A stretch of 64,000 bases of DNA from Rhizobium sp. FY34 (GTDB lineage: Bacteria > Pseudomonadota > Alphaproteobacteria > Rhizobiales > Rhizobiaceae): the NCBI RefSeq assembly GCF_005222845.1, contig NZ_STFZ01000018.1, forward strand, positions 62,001-126,000, given 5' to 3'. Each line of letters starts with the position of its first letter. Positions within the stretch are counted from its first letter, which is position 1. Below the pieces are notes generated by a model. The model was given only the letters and a program-made list of their open reading frames with translations. It was not told where the DNA came from and made no database searches. Below are positions 32,956 to 42,186 of the stretch, one piece after another. The position numbers and the translations under genes are program-made.

Positions 32956-33697
32956 TCCCATTTTGTCCATCCGTGATCTGCACAAGAGCTTCGGCGCGCT
33001 GAAGGCGACCGATGGCGTGTCGATAGATCTTTATCCCGGCGAAATCCATGCGCTGATCGGCCCGAACGGGGCCGGCAAGTCTACGCTCATCCACCAGATC
33101 TGCGGCACGCTGCGGCAAAATTCCGGCAAGATCAGCTTGGTTGGCCGCGATATCAGCCATCTGCCGGTGGCCGAGCGCGCACGTCTGGGGCTTGGGCGCA
33201 CGTTCCAGATCTCGTCGCTTGCCGGCGAGTTTTCGGCGCTGCGCAATGTCATGCTGGCGGTGCAGGCGGGCCAGGGCTCCAGCTTCCGCTTCTTCAAGCC
33301 GGTCATGCAGGATGCGTCGCTGAGGGATGAGGCCATGGCCAAGCTCGAGCGCGTCGGGCTTGGGGGCCGCGCCGATGTGCCGGCCTCCGAACTGTCGCAT
33401 GGCGAAAAGCGCCAGCTGGAGATTGCCATTGCGCTGGCGCTCAATGTGAAGGCCTTCCTGCTCGATGAACCGATGGCCGGCATGGGGCCGGAAGGCTCCA
33501 AGGTGCTGACCGGTTTTCTCCACAGCCTGCGCCAGGAAGCGCCGATCCTTCTGGTGGAACACGATATGGACGCCGTTTTTGCGCTGGCCGACCGCATCTC
33601 GGTTCTGGTCTATGGCCGGGTGATTGCCTCGGGAACGGTCGCTGAAATCCGCAATGATCCGGCCGTGCGACAAGCCTATCTGGGAGATCACGCCTGA
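32948..33697 (+). CDS. branched-chain-type ABC transporter ATP-binding protein (LivG-like)
   Basis: This 249-aa ATPase has Walker A GPNGAGKST, a signature in the unusual form LSHGEKRQLE (His in place of Gly, normal for LivG proteins), and Walker B AFLLDEPMAGM. It shares one base with the following livF-like start (TGATG). Confidence 0.9.
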   Translation: MADPILSIRDLHKSFGALKATDGVSIDLYPGEIHALIGPNGAGKSTLIHQICGTLRQNSGKISLVGRDISHLPVAERARLGLGRTFQISSLAGEFSALRNVMLAVQAGQGSSFRFFKPVMQDASLRDEAMAKLERVGLGGRADVPASELSHGEKRQLEIAIALALNVKAFLLDEPMAGMGPEGSKVLTGFLHSLRQEAPILLVEHDMDAVFALADRISVLVYGRVIASGTVAEIRNDPAVRQAYLGDHA

Positions 33698-34380
33698 TGC
33701 TGCTCGATGTTCAGGATATCACCACCTTTTACGGCGGCAGCCAGGCCCTGTTTGGCGTGGAATTTCGCATGGCCGAGGGTGAGGTCGTGGCGCTGATGGG
33801 CCGCAACGGCATGGGAAAATCGACGACGATCAAATCGATCTGCAACCTGATGCCGCCGCGATCCGGCCGCATCTTCTTCGATGGCAAGGAAACCCTGCGC
33901 CAGCCACCGCATAAGGTGGCCCGGCTTGGCGTGGGCCTGGTGCCGGAAGGGCGGCGCTGTTTTCCCAATCTGAGCGTCTATGAAAATCTGGTGGCGGCTG
34001 CACGTCCCGGTCGCTGGACGCTGGAACGCGTCAACGATCTCTTCCCACGGCTTGCCGAACGGCGCGACCAGATGGCCCGCTCGCTGTCTGGCGGCGAACA
34101 GCAGATGCTGGCGGTCGGGCGTGCACTGATGACCAATCCGCGCCTGCTGATCCTTGATGAGGCAACCGAGGGCCTCGCACCGGTCATCCGCCAGGATATC
34201 TGGCGGGCCATCCGCACGCTGAAGGATGACGGGTTGTCGATCCTCGTCGTGGACAAGACATTGTCGGAACTGCTACCGGTCGCAGACCGCTGCGTCGTGC
34301 TCGAAAATGGTCGCACGGTCTGGGCCGGTACACCCGATACGCTGTCTGCCGAGCTGCAGGATCGCTATCTGGGTATCTGA
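33697..34380 (+). CDS. branched-chain-type ABC transporter ATP-binding protein (LivF-like)
   Basis: This 227-aa ATPase has Walker A GRNGMGKST, signature LSGGEQQML and Walker B LLILDEATEGLAP, the last being LivF-like. It ends the five-gene importer. It is followed by an intergenic hairpin and the pectate lyase. Confidence 0.9.
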   Translation: MLLDVQDITTFYGGSQALFGVEFRMAEGEVVALMGRNGMGKSTTIKSICNLMPPRSGRIFFDGKETLRQPPHKVARLGVGLVPEGRRCFPNLSVYENLVAAARPGRWTLERVNDLFPRLAERRDQMARSLSGGEQQMLAVGRALMTNPRLLILDEATEGLAPVIRQDIWRAIRTLKDDGLSILVVDKTLSELLPVADRCVVLENGRTVWAGTPDTLSAELQDRYLGI

Positions 34381-34451
34381 ACAGGCTCATCCTACCTATT
34401 GGCGAAATTTATCATATGACTTCCTCCGAACGTGTATTATAGATTTCCGTA

Positions 34452-34476
34452 GCGCCAGCTGCGGTTGCGCTGGCGT
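34452..34476 (+). terminator. hairpin between the importer and the pectate lyase
   Basis: GCGCCAGC (34452-34459) pairs with GCTGGCGT (34469-34476), seven pairs plus one G-T. Only GCTT follows, so it is a weak terminator or a 5' UTR structure of the lyase gene. Confidence 0.35.
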
Positions 34477-34496
34477 GCTTCATGGGAGGAGAAATC

Positions 34497-35978
34497 ATGA
34501 GCAAGCGATTGAGAAGGATGCCGTGCCTGGCTGCTGCACTGCTGGCAGGCTTTGTCGCCTATGGGCCGGCGGTAGAGGCGCAGACGGATCTGCTGCGGCA
34601 GGCGATTGTGGAAAATGATGGCTGGGCGGCTGGCACCGATGGCGGTGCCAAGGCAGCCGAGGCCAATATCTATGTGGTCACCAATCGCGCCGAACTGGTT
34701 CAGGCATTGCAGGCGGGCGGAAATCCCAGTCTGCCAAAGATTATCCAGGTGAAGGGTGTGGTGAACCTGTCTGCCGACGATGCCGGTAAGGAATTGACGG
34801 AAAAGGACTATGCCGATCCTGCCTATGACGTGGACGCCTATCGCAAGGCCTATGCGCCTTCGGTCTGGAACGTCAAGCTGACGGACAAGAAGCGGCCGGA
34901 GCGGGAGTTGACCGGGCCTCTGGAAGAGGCGCGCAAGCGGTCTGCAGACATGCAGAAAGCCCGTATGGTCATCAAGATCACCTCCAACACGACGCTGATC
35001 GGTATCGGTACCGACGCAAAGATCATCAAGGGCAGTCTGGTGATCGGCGAGGGCACGGAAAACGTCATCATCCGCAACATTACCTTTGAGGATGCTTTCG
35101 ATTATTTCCCGACCTGGGACCCGGGCGATTCCTGGAAGGTCGATACAAGTTATCCCGGTTGTCAGGAGAGTTTTGTCGATGCCGCAACCGGACCGCAGCT
35201 TTGCCCCGGTGGTCGCTGGAATTCCGACTATGACAATATCTCGATCAGTGGCGGCAAACGGGTGTGGATCGACCATTGCACCTTCACCGATGGCGATCGT
35301 CCCGACAAGCTGTTCCCGCCCGTCTATCCCTTCCCGCACAATATGGTGGAGCAGAAGGTGCAGCATCACGATGGCCAGGTGGATATCACCAATGGTGCCG
35401 ATCTGGTGACGCTGACCTACAACCACTTCCAGGGCCACGACAAGACATCGCTGATCGGTGGCAGCGACAGCCGTGTCGAGGATGCGGGCAAATTGAACGT
35501 GACCTACCGCGCCAACTGGTTTGACAATGCCGGCCAGCGCCTGCCGCGCGTGCGCTTCGGCAAGGTGCACAGCTATAACAACTATGTTTCCGGCGTGGCC
35601 GCCGTGCCGTTGAAGGGCGTGACGGACCTGCGGGAAAAGCATGAACTGGCGTTGAAGAACATGGGCGATGCGCCGATCTTCCGCAGCGCATTTGGCGTGG
35701 GCAAGGAATCGGCCATCTATTCAGAAGCCAATGTCTTCGACATCCAGAATGGCGATATCGCTGATGTTGTCACGGTGCAGGGCGGTACGCGCTTCTTTGA
35801 CCAGGGTTCTGTGGTGAATGGTGCACCGGCCGATTTCGCCAGCCTGCTCAACAAGGATCCGAAGAAGCCGATCTCTGACGATCTGGGCTGGAAGCCCTCG
35901 CTGTATGGCAAGCCGCCTATCCCGGCTGCCGAGGTGCCGGCCTATGTGAAGGCCAATGCCGGCGCCGGCAAGCTATAG
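34497..35978 (+). CDS. secreted pectate lyase, polysaccharide lyase family 1
   Basis: This 493-aa protein would cleave polygalacturonate by beta-elimination outside the cytoplasm. A basic N terminus and hydrophobic core form a Sec signal with cleavage near VEA-Q. The right-handed beta-helix shows the PL1 motifs VWIDHCTFTDG, Asp/Glu-rich calcium-binding surroundings, and RANWFDNAGQRLPRVRFGKV. ATG at 34497 follows GGGAGGAG. It stands alone with its own terminator. Pectate lyases are patchily distributed in Rhizobiaceae and point to contact with plant cell walls. Confidence 0.9.
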   Translation: MSKRLRRMPCLAAALLAGFVAYGPAVEAQTDLLRQAIVENDGWAAGTDGGAKAAEANIYVVTNRAELVQALQAGGNPSLPKIIQVKGVVNLSADDAGKELTEKDYADPAYDVDAYRKAYAPSVWNVKLTDKKRPERELTGPLEEARKRSADMQKARMVIKITSNTTLIGIGTDAKIIKGSLVIGEGTENVIIRNITFEDAFDYFPTWDPGDSWKVDTSYPGCQESFVDAATGPQLCPGGRWNSDYDNISISGGKRVWIDHCTFTDGDRPDKLFPPVYPFPHNMVEQKVQHHDGQVDITNGADLVTLTYNHFQGHDKTSLIGGSDSRVEDAGKLNVTYRANWFDNAGQRLPRVRFGKVHSYNNYVSGVAAVPLKGVTDLREKHELALKNMGDAPIFRSAFGVGKESAIYSEANVFDIQNGDIADVVTVQGGTRFFDQGSVVNGAPADFASLLNKDPKKPISDDLGWKPSLYGKPPIPAAEVPAYVKANAGAGKL

Positions 35979-35985
35979 CAAGACC

Positions 35986-36021
35986 AGCGCCCCGGTCGCG
36001 TATCGGGGCGCTGTCTTTTTG
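35986..36021 (+). terminator. intrinsic terminator of the pectate lyase gene
   Basis: AGCGCCCCG (35986-35994) pairs perfectly with CGGGGCGCT (36004-36012) and is followed by GTCTTTTTG. It begins eight bases after the stop. Confidence 0.85.
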
Positions 36022-36028
36022 TTCCTGA

Positions 36029-37249
36029 TCAGGCGCCAAGCCGCATGGCGGTTGGCTTCTGGTCTGCCGGCAATGCCGCAAGACGCCCGGCAAGCGTTGC
36101 CATGCGCTTGACCGCCTCTTCCAGCACGTCATCCGGAACGGTCAGTGAGATGCGGATGAAGCCTGCCGCCTGATGGCCGAAGGACGCGCCGGGCATCACC
36201 GCCACCTTTTCCGTTTGCAGCAGTTCCCAGGCATAATCGGCGCCGTCGAGACCGGTTGCCGTTACATCCACCACGACGAACATGCCGCCTTCCGGCATCA
36301 TCGGCTTCAGGAGATTGCTGCCGGCCAGCGTGTCCTGCACGATCGTTGCGCGGCGCTGATAATTGGTGCGCATCACGCCGGCGGTCTCGAAGGGTTTTGA
36401 CAGCGCCAGCGCCGTCATGTCGGAAATGAAGGGCTGAACGCCAAACAGCATGGTTTCCGAAACCGGCAGCAGCTTCAGGCAGAATTCCTCCGGTCCGGCT
36501 GCCCAGCCGCTGCGAAAGCCCGGTGCGGCATGCGATTTGGAGATGGAGGAGACGACGATGGTGCGCTCTGCCAGATCCGCCATGTCGAAGGGCGAGGCGA
36601 AGTCTTCACCAAAGATCAGCTGTTCATAGACTTCGTCGCAGACGATCCAGAGATCATGCTTGCGGCATATCTTGCCGATGGCAACGATTTCCGCCTCGCT
36701 GAGCACCGCACCAGTCGGGTTGTGCGGCGTGTTGAGAAGAAGCACGCGGGCTTCCGGTGTCACGGCGCGTTCCAGATCTTCCGCCTGCATGTGGAAGCGG
36801 TTTTCCGGGCGAAGCGGCACGGGAATGAAATGCGCGCCGGTGGAGGCAATCACGCCTTCATAGGTCGCATAGAGCGGATCGCCGACCAGCACGCCGTCAC
36901 CTGCTTCCACCAGGCCGGTCATCACTGCGTAAAGCGCTGTCTGCGTGCCGGGAAAGCAGAGGAAGTTCTTCTCCGTCACGCCGGGGCGGCGCTTGGAGTA
37001 TTTTTCGACCAGCGCCTTCAGCACCGGCGGTTCGCCGCGACCGTTGGAATAGCGGGTGCGGCCGGCATACATGGCGCGGGCGCATTCATCCAGCAGCTCT
37101 TTGTGCGGCGGCTGGTCCGGTTCGCCGATGGTTAGTTCGATGATCGGCTCGCCGGCGGCCTTCATGCGGCGCGCAGCCAGATGCAGGGCCCAGCGGCCGG
37201 ACCCCAGATCGGCAAGACGGTCGGTAATGGATGCGTAACGCACAGTCAT
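36029..37249 (-). CDS. class I/II PLP aminotransferase, possibly for arginine
   Basis: This 406-aa aminotransferase has the NPTG motif (177-180) and the PLP lysine Lys238 in SSISKSH. Its opening resembles AruH-type arginine:pyruvate transaminases, and it lies downstream of a DDAH-like hydrolase and a TetR gene on the same strand, opposite a polar amino acid importer. Arginine, ornithine or citrulline is therefore a plausible amino donor, but the substrate cannot be read from the sequence. Confidence 0.85.
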   Translation of the reverse strand: MTVRYASITDRLADLGSGRWALHLAARRMKAAGEPIIELTIGEPDQPPHKELLDECARAMYAGRTRYSNGRGEPPVLKALVEKYSKRRPGVTEKNFLCFPGTQTALYAVMTGLVEAGDGVLVGDPLYATYEGVIASTGAHFIPVPLRPENRFHMQAEDLERAVTPEARVLLLNTPHNPTGAVLSEAEIVAIGKICRKHDLWIVCDEVYEQLIFGEDFASPFDMADLAERTIVVSSISKSHAAPGFRSGWAAGPEEFCLKLLPVSETMLFGVQPFISDMTALALSKPFETAGVMRTNYQRRATIVQDTLAGSNLLKPMMPEGGMFVVVDVTATGLDGADYAWELLQTEKVAVMPGASFGHQAAGFIRISLTVPDDVLEEAVKRMATLAGRLAALPADQKPTAMRLGA

Positions 37250-37258
37250 TTCTCCAGT

Positions 37259-37903
37259 TCAGGTCGCGTCGAAAGCAGAAAGCGCGCCGGATTCCAGACC
37301 CAGCAGCCTCTCGACGGAAATCAATGCCGTTTCGGCAAGTTCATTTTCAGCAAACATATCGGAGACCAGCGTGCCCTCCAGCCACAGTCCGTCGATCAGG
37401 CCGTTCAGCGCAATCGCATAGGACCGGTAGGTTTCGGCAGCGCCGGGGCAGCCTCTTTCCTGAAAGAAGGCGCTAAGGATCTTTTCCAGCGAGGCGAGGA
37501 AGGTCGTATAGTGTTCCCGGTGAATGGCGGAAAACACCGGATCCACGCGGATATGGCCGATAAAGGCCGCCCAGAGCGAAATGGTTCGGGCTTCCGCCAC
37601 CGGTGGCGCCAGATTGGCCTGCACGAAGCGGCGCAGACGGTCACGGCCCGTGCCCTCGCTCTCGGCAATCGCATGGCTCGGCGCGCACATTTCAGACATC
37701 AGCTGGCGATAGGCCGCCTGCATCATCTGATCCTTGCCATCGAAATAATGACGGATCAGCCCGCCGGTCACGCCGGCACGCGTTGCAATCTGGCGCACGG
37801 TTGCGCCCTGAATACCGAATTCGGCAATGCAATCCAGCGTCGCCGCGATGAGGTCCTCGCGGCGTTCGGTTTCCGTTGCCCGGTGATAGGGCCGGCGTGT
37901 CAC
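37259..37903 (-). CDS. TetR-family regulator, BetI-like
   Basis: This 214-aa repressor has an N-terminal HTH (GATVRQIATRAGVTGGLIRHYF, about 30-52) and a helical C-terminal ligand domain with the BetI-like segment ISLWAAF. The start is GTG at 37903, which overlaps the hydrolase stop (GTGA); an earlier frame to 37963 lies inside that gene. It probably controls the arginine-related cluster. Confidence 0.86.
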   Translation of the reverse strand: MTRRPYHRATETERREDLIAATLDCIAEFGIQGATVRQIATRAGVTGGLIRHYFDGKDQMMQAAYRQLMSEMCAPSHAIAESEGTGRDRLRRFVQANLAPPVAEARTISLWAAFIGHIRVDPVFSAIHREHYTTFLASLEKILSAFFQERGCPGAAETYRSYAIALNGLIDGLWLEGTLVSDMFAENELAETALISVERLLGLESGALSAFDAT

Positions 37904-38778
37904 GCGGCCTGCCGCAGGATCGGGCGCGTCAGGCAGGTCGGGCCGCCTTCGCAGGCAATGCACAGCGCGTCGGCCTCAAAGGTTTGCACTTCACAGCCAT
38001 GCGCTTCCATGGCCGCTTTGGTGGCTGGAAAACCCTCGACCATGATGACCTTGCCGGGGCTCAAGGGCAGAACATTGAGGTTGAGACCGTTGCTTGCGGC
38101 AAAATCGGCTTCCGGCGCGTGGATCAGGGTGTAGCCGCGCGCTTTCAACATCAGGTAGAAGGCAGCCGGCATCAGTGGCGCATGCACCAGCGCCATCTTT
38201 TCTGTAAGCGGGCTGATGACCGACATCAGATGCAGGCAGGCTTCCTCGCCGGCCCAAAGCGGCAGGTCATAGCCGAGAACCTCGACGCCGATCGGGCCAA
38301 GAATGGCCGACAGCTGTTCGATACCTGCCTGATTGGTGCGCACGCCGCGCCCGACGGCCAGCGTGTTTGCGTCTACCCAGACGCAATCGCCGCCCTCCAC
38401 CGTGCCCGGTGCTTCGATTGTGCCAAGGATCGGGATGCCGGCTGCGCGGTAGGCCTTGGCATGCAATTGCGGCTCGGCCATGCGCAGCGGCTTGCCCATG
38501 CGCAGGATCACGGCGCCCTGATCTGTCATCAGCGAGGGATCATGGGTGAACATGGCATCGGCAAGACCGTCGCCCTCATCCTCCAGCCAGAGAATGTCTG
38601 CGCCTGATTGCGCAACCATCGCGGCAAAATGCTGATGCTGGAGGATCGCCTTTTCGGCGTTGAATGTCGGCCCATAGTGCCAGTCCGAGGCCTTGGCCTT
38701 TAACAGGCTGTCTGCTGGTCTGCGCATCAGAACACGGGTGAGCGATGTCGACATGGCCTGAGAGCCGTATCCGTTCAT
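37900..38778 (-). CDS. dimethylarginine dimethylaminohydrolase-like enzyme
   Basis: This 292-aa guanidino-modifying enzyme has the expected nucleophile Cys282 in EGGPTCLTRP, catalytic His183 in CLHLMSV and an EGGD segment at 129-132. Members hydrolyse methylarginines to citrulline and methylamines, or act as related amidinohydrolases. ATG at 38778 follows AGAGG at six bases; the open frame extends to 38946 but reaches into the divergent promoter. It is divergent from a polar amino acid importer. Confidence 0.82.
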   Translation of the reverse strand: MNGYGSQAMSTSLTRVLMRRPADSLLKAKASDWHYGPTFNAEKAILQHQHFAAMVAQSGADILWLEDEGDGLADAMFTHDPSLMTDQGAVILRMGKPLRMAEPQLHAKAYRAAGIPILGTIEAPGTVEGGDCVWVDANTLAVGRGVRTNQAGIEQLSAILGPIGVEVLGYDLPLWAGEEACLHLMSVISPLTEKMALVHAPLMPAAFYLMLKARGYTLIHAPEADFAASNGLNLNVLPLSPGKVIMVEGFPATKAAMEAHGCEVQTFEADALCIACEGGPTCLTRPILRQAA

Positions 38779-38864
38779 GAAAGACCTCTGAATGGCTTGG
38801 AATTTTGATTTTCGGACGGGTTTTATTATACGCTTGAGTAATGTGGGGACAAGTGCAAAACTCT

Positions 38865-38896
38865 TACAACAAAGTTGCGGCGCCAGCACCGTTGTA
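38865..38896. promoter_or_regulatory. inverted repeat in the divergent promoter region
   Basis: TACAAC (38865-38870) and GTTGTA (38891-38896) flank a 20-bp centre that includes GGCGCC. It lies between the hydrolase gene and the importer ATPase gene and could be the TetR operator. Low confidence. Confidence 0.3.
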
Positions 38897-38963
38897 TAAA
38901 AAGAATGCTGGGGGAACAGTTGGCAGATGATCGGATGATGGCACATCCGGCAGTGAAGGTAAC

Positions 38964-39737
38964 ATGGCGGATACGGCGCAAGCCATTGAAGTTAAAGGGC
39001 TTTTTAAGCGCTTTGGCCCCCTTGAAGTTCTCAAGGGTGTGTCTCTCACGGCAAATCAAGGCGATGTCATTGCCTTGATCGGCGGCAGCGGGTCGGGAAA
39101 ATCCACCTTCCTGCGCTGCATCAATTTACTGGAATTGCCCACGGCAGGCCAGGTCACCATCCATGGTGAAACCATCGCGATGAAGAAGGACGGCAATGGC
39201 GGGCTGATGCCCTCCAATCGCCGGCAGGTTCAGCGCATCCGCACAAAACTCGGCATGGTCTTCCAGAGCTTCAATCTCTGGCAGCATATGACCGTGATGC
39301 AAAATGTCATCGAAGTGCCGGTGCATGTGCTGGGCCAGCCCCGCGATCAGGCCATTGAAGTGGCAGAGGCGCTGCTGCGGCGTGTTGGGCTTTATGAAAA
39401 GCGCGATGCCTATCCCGCCTTCATGTCGGGCGGCCAGCAGCAGCGCGCAGCCATTGCCCGCGCGCTCGCCATCCAGCCGCTTGTCATGCTGTTCGACGAG
39501 CCGACCTCGGCGCTTGATCCGGAACTGGTTGGCGAAGTGCTGACGGTGATCGGAGATCTGGCGCGCGAGAAGCGCACGATGATCCTTGTCACGCATGAAA
39601 TGAAATTTGCCCGTCAGGTGGCAAATCACGTCGTGTTCCTGCATGGCGGGTTGATCGAGGAGCAGGGCTCTCCGGAGGCCATATTCGAGGATCCGCAATC
39701 GGAGCGGCTGAAGAAATTCATCAGCTCCGTTCACTGA
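38964..39737 (+). CDS. polar amino acid ABC transporter, ATP-binding protein
   Basis: This 257-aa HisP/GlnQ-type ATPase has Walker A GGSGSGKST, signature MSGGQQQR and Walker B VMLFDEPTSALDPE. It opens a four-gene importer. With the DDAH-like and aminotransferase genes opposite, arginine or methylarginine is the likely cargo (inference). Confidence 0.92.
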   Translation: MADTAQAIEVKGLFKRFGPLEVLKGVSLTANQGDVIALIGGSGSGKSTFLRCINLLELPTAGQVTIHGETIAMKKDGNGGLMPSNRRQVQRIRTKLGMVFQSFNLWQHMTVMQNVIEVPVHVLGQPRDQAIEVAEALLRRVGLYEKRDAYPAFMSGGQQQRAAIARALAIQPLVMLFDEPTSALDPELVGEVLTVIGDLAREKRTMILVTHEMKFARQVANHVVFLHGGLIEEQGSPEAIFEDPQSERLKKFISSVH

Positions 39738-39782
39738 CCTACACAGACAACCGTAAAAGACCATTCCGAAAAGGGGAAGATC

Positions 39783-40565
39783 ATGAAAAACCTGCTCAAG
39801 TCCGCAGCCGTGGCACTGGCCGTCAGCGTCGCCGCATTCGCGCCTGCTGTCGCCCAGGAATTGAAGATCGGCGTTGCTGCCGAGCCTTATCCGCCTTTCT
39901 CCTCGCCGGATGCGAGCGGCAAATGGGTCGGCTGGGAAATTGAATTCATCGACGCGCTCTGCGGTGAAGCCAAGGTGAAATGCGTCGTGACCCCGGTTGC
40001 CTGGGACGGCATCATTCCGGCGCTGACCACCAAGAAGATCGATGCCATTATCGGGTCGATGTCGATTACGCCGGAACGCGAAAAGACGATCGCCTTCTCG
40101 GACAAATACTATAACACGCCGGCCGCCGTGATCGGCCCGAAGGGCCAGAAGTTCGATGCCACGCCGGAAGGCCTGAAGGGCAAGATCCTCGGCGTTCAGG
40201 TGTCCACCGTTTCGGCCGACTATGCCAAGAAGTATTTCGCCCCGGTCGTTTCCGAGATCAAGGAATACCAGACGCAGGACGAAGCCAACCAGGATCTGGC
40301 AGCTGGCCGTATCGACGCGACGCAGGCCGACCTGATCACGCTCCAGGCGTTTCTGGATAGCGACCAGGGCAAGGCCTGCTGCGAAACCAAGGGCAATGTG
40401 AAGGACGATCCGGAAATCCTCGGCGCTGGCATCGGCATCGGTCTTCGCCAGGAAGACAAGGCGCTGAAGGACAAGTTCAACGCCGCCATCAAGGCTGTTC
40501 GCGCCAATGGCACCTATGCCGCCATCTCGAAGAAGTATTTCGACTTCGACATCTACGGCAAGTAA
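39783..40565 (+). CDS. polar amino acid ABC transporter, substrate-binding protein
   Basis: This 260-aa periplasmic protein has a Sec signal (cleavage near VAQ-E) and a type II binding fold (LKIGVAAEPYPPF; IDAIIGSMSITPER). These fit the histidine/lysine/arginine/ornithine-binding family. A good AAGGGGAAG site precedes the ATG. Confidence 0.92.
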   Translation: MKNLLKSAAVALAVSVAAFAPAVAQELKIGVAAEPYPPFSSPDASGKWVGWEIEFIDALCGEAKVKCVVTPVAWDGIIPALTTKKIDAIIGSMSITPEREKTIAFSDKYYNTPAAVIGPKGQKFDATPEGLKGKILGVQVSTVSADYAKKYFAPVVSEIKEYQTQDEANQDLAAGRIDATQADLITLQAFLDSDQGKACCETKGNVKDDPEILGAGIGIGLRQEDKALKDKFNAAIKAVRANGTYAAISKKYFDFDIYGK

Positions 40566-40648
40566 GCCGCTCCGGTCTGCCTGCCGGTCTGTCATCCTTT
40601 TCGGGTGTCTGGCCGGCAGTGCATGGACTGCTTTGAAAGCGCCTCTTC

Positions 40649-41371
40649 ATGGACGCCACTCTCACGCTTTTATCCTTTTCGCCTCCCGGCTGGGGTGGTG
40701 TGCTGCTTGCCGGCCTTCTGGCATCGCTGCAGGTCGCCTTTGGCGGCTATCTGCTCGGCCTGTTGATCGGCACAGGCGGTGCGGCTGGAAAGCTCTGGGG
40801 TGGCCCTATCCTGCGTGATCTGCTCGAGGTCTACACGACCGTGGTGCGCGGCGTGCCGGAACTCGTGCTGATCCTCATTCTCTACTATGCCGGCACCGAC
40901 GCGGTGAACCAGGTCATGCATCTGCTGGGCCTGCCCTCCGTCGATATCAGCGGGCTTGCCGCCGGCATTTTCGTCATTGGCGTGGTGCAGGGCGCCTATG
41001 CGACCGAGGTGCTGCGCGGCGCAATTCTGGCTGTGCCGCCGGGCCAGATCGAGGCGGCGCGCGCCTATGGCATGTCGCCGTTGATGTCGCTTCGCCGCAT
41101 CACTTTGCCGGCGATGTTGCCCTATGCGCTGCCGGGACTTTCCAACCTCTGGCTGATCGCGACGAAGGATACGGCCCTGCTTGCCGTTGTCGGCTTTGCC
41201 GAACTGACGCTCGTGACCCGCCAGGCAGCCGGCACCACCAAGGCCTATCTCACCTTTTTTCTTGCCGCCGGCGCTTTGTATCTCGCCGTCACGCTTGTCT
41301 CGAATGTCGTCATCTCCATGCTGGAAAAGCGCGCCCGCCGTGGCATGGTGCGTTCGGGAGGTGCGGCATGA
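40649..41371 (+). CDS. polar amino acid ABC transporter, permease (HisQ-like)
   Basis: This 240-aa permease has about five hydrophobic segments and the loop EAARAYGMSPLMSLRRITLP near residue 135. It overlaps the next permease gene by four bases (ATGA). Confidence 0.9.
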   Translation: MDATLTLLSFSPPGWGGVLLAGLLASLQVAFGGYLLGLLIGTGGAAGKLWGGPILRDLLEVYTTVVRGVPELVLILILYYAGTDAVNQVMHLLGLPSVDISGLAAGIFVIGVVQGAYATEVLRGAILAVPPGQIEAARAYGMSPLMSLRRITLPAMLPYALPGLSNLWLIATKDTALLAVVGFAELTLVTRQAAGTTKAYLTFFLAAGALYLAVTLVSNVVISMLEKRARRGMVRSGGAA

Positions 41372-42180
41372 GCGAGGTGCAGGCGCCCGTTACCTATGTG
41401 CCGCCCAAGGCACGCAGTCTGTTTGAGCCGCACCGTCTGGTGCTGATGGCTGTTGCGGCCGGGCTCGTCTTTTGCATGGCCTGGTTCATGCGCTGGGACT
41501 GGCTGCCGCGCTATCAGGAGCGGCTGATCTATGGGGTCGGCCAGACGCTGCTGATGCTGTTTTCCACCGCCATTGTCGGCTTTCTATTTGCTGTGCCGCT
41601 GGGGCTTGCCCAGGTGACTGGTCCAAGGCCGCTGGCTTGGGCGGCGCGCGGCTTCTGCACGCTGATCCGCGGCACGCCGCTTCTTCTGCAGCTCTGGCTG
41701 CTCTATTACGGCCTGGGCTCGCTGTTTGCGCAATATCCGGAAATCCGTTCCTCCTTCCTCTGGCCCTATCTGCGCCAGGCCTGGCCCTATGGCTTTGCCG
41801 CGCTGATGCTGTCCTTTGCCGCCTATGAGGGCGAAGTGATGCGCGGCGCCTTTGCCGGTGTGCCGAAGGGTGAACTGGAGGCGGCGCGCGCCTATGGCAT
41901 GGGCCGATTCACGCTGTTTCGCCGCATCTGGCTGCCGCGCGCTGTCCAGCGGGCTTTGCCGACGCTGACCGGCGAAACGGTATTGCAGCTGAAATCGACA
42001 CCGCTGGTGGCAACCGTCACCGTGGTCGATGTCTATGCGATCATTTCGCGCGTGCGCCAGGAAACCTATCTGACCTATGAGCCGCTGCTGCTTCTGGCTC
42101 TCATCTATCTCTGCCTCACCGGCATGCTGGTCTATGCCTTCAAGCTTCTGGAAAACCGCATTCCCAATCGCGGCGCCTGA
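41368..42180 (+). CDS. polar amino acid ABC transporter, permease (HisM-like)
   Basis: This 270-aa permease has the EAARAYGMGRFTLFRRIWLP loop near residue 170 and pairs with the preceding permease. It converges on the MFS gene with only six bases between stops. Confidence 0.9.
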   Translation: MSEVQAPVTYVPPKARSLFEPHRLVLMAVAAGLVFCMAWFMRWDWLPRYQERLIYGVGQTLLMLFSTAIVGFLFAVPLGLAQVTGPRPLAWAARGFCTLIRGTPLLLQLWLLYYGLGSLFAQYPEIRSSFLWPYLRQAWPYGFAALMLSFAAYEGEVMRGAFAGVPKGELEAARAYGMGRFTLFRRIWLPRAVQRALPTLTGETVLQLKSTPLVATVTVVDVYAIISRVRQETYLTYEPLLLLALIYLCLTGMLVYAFKLLENRIPNRGA

Positions 42181-42186
42181 TCCGTC

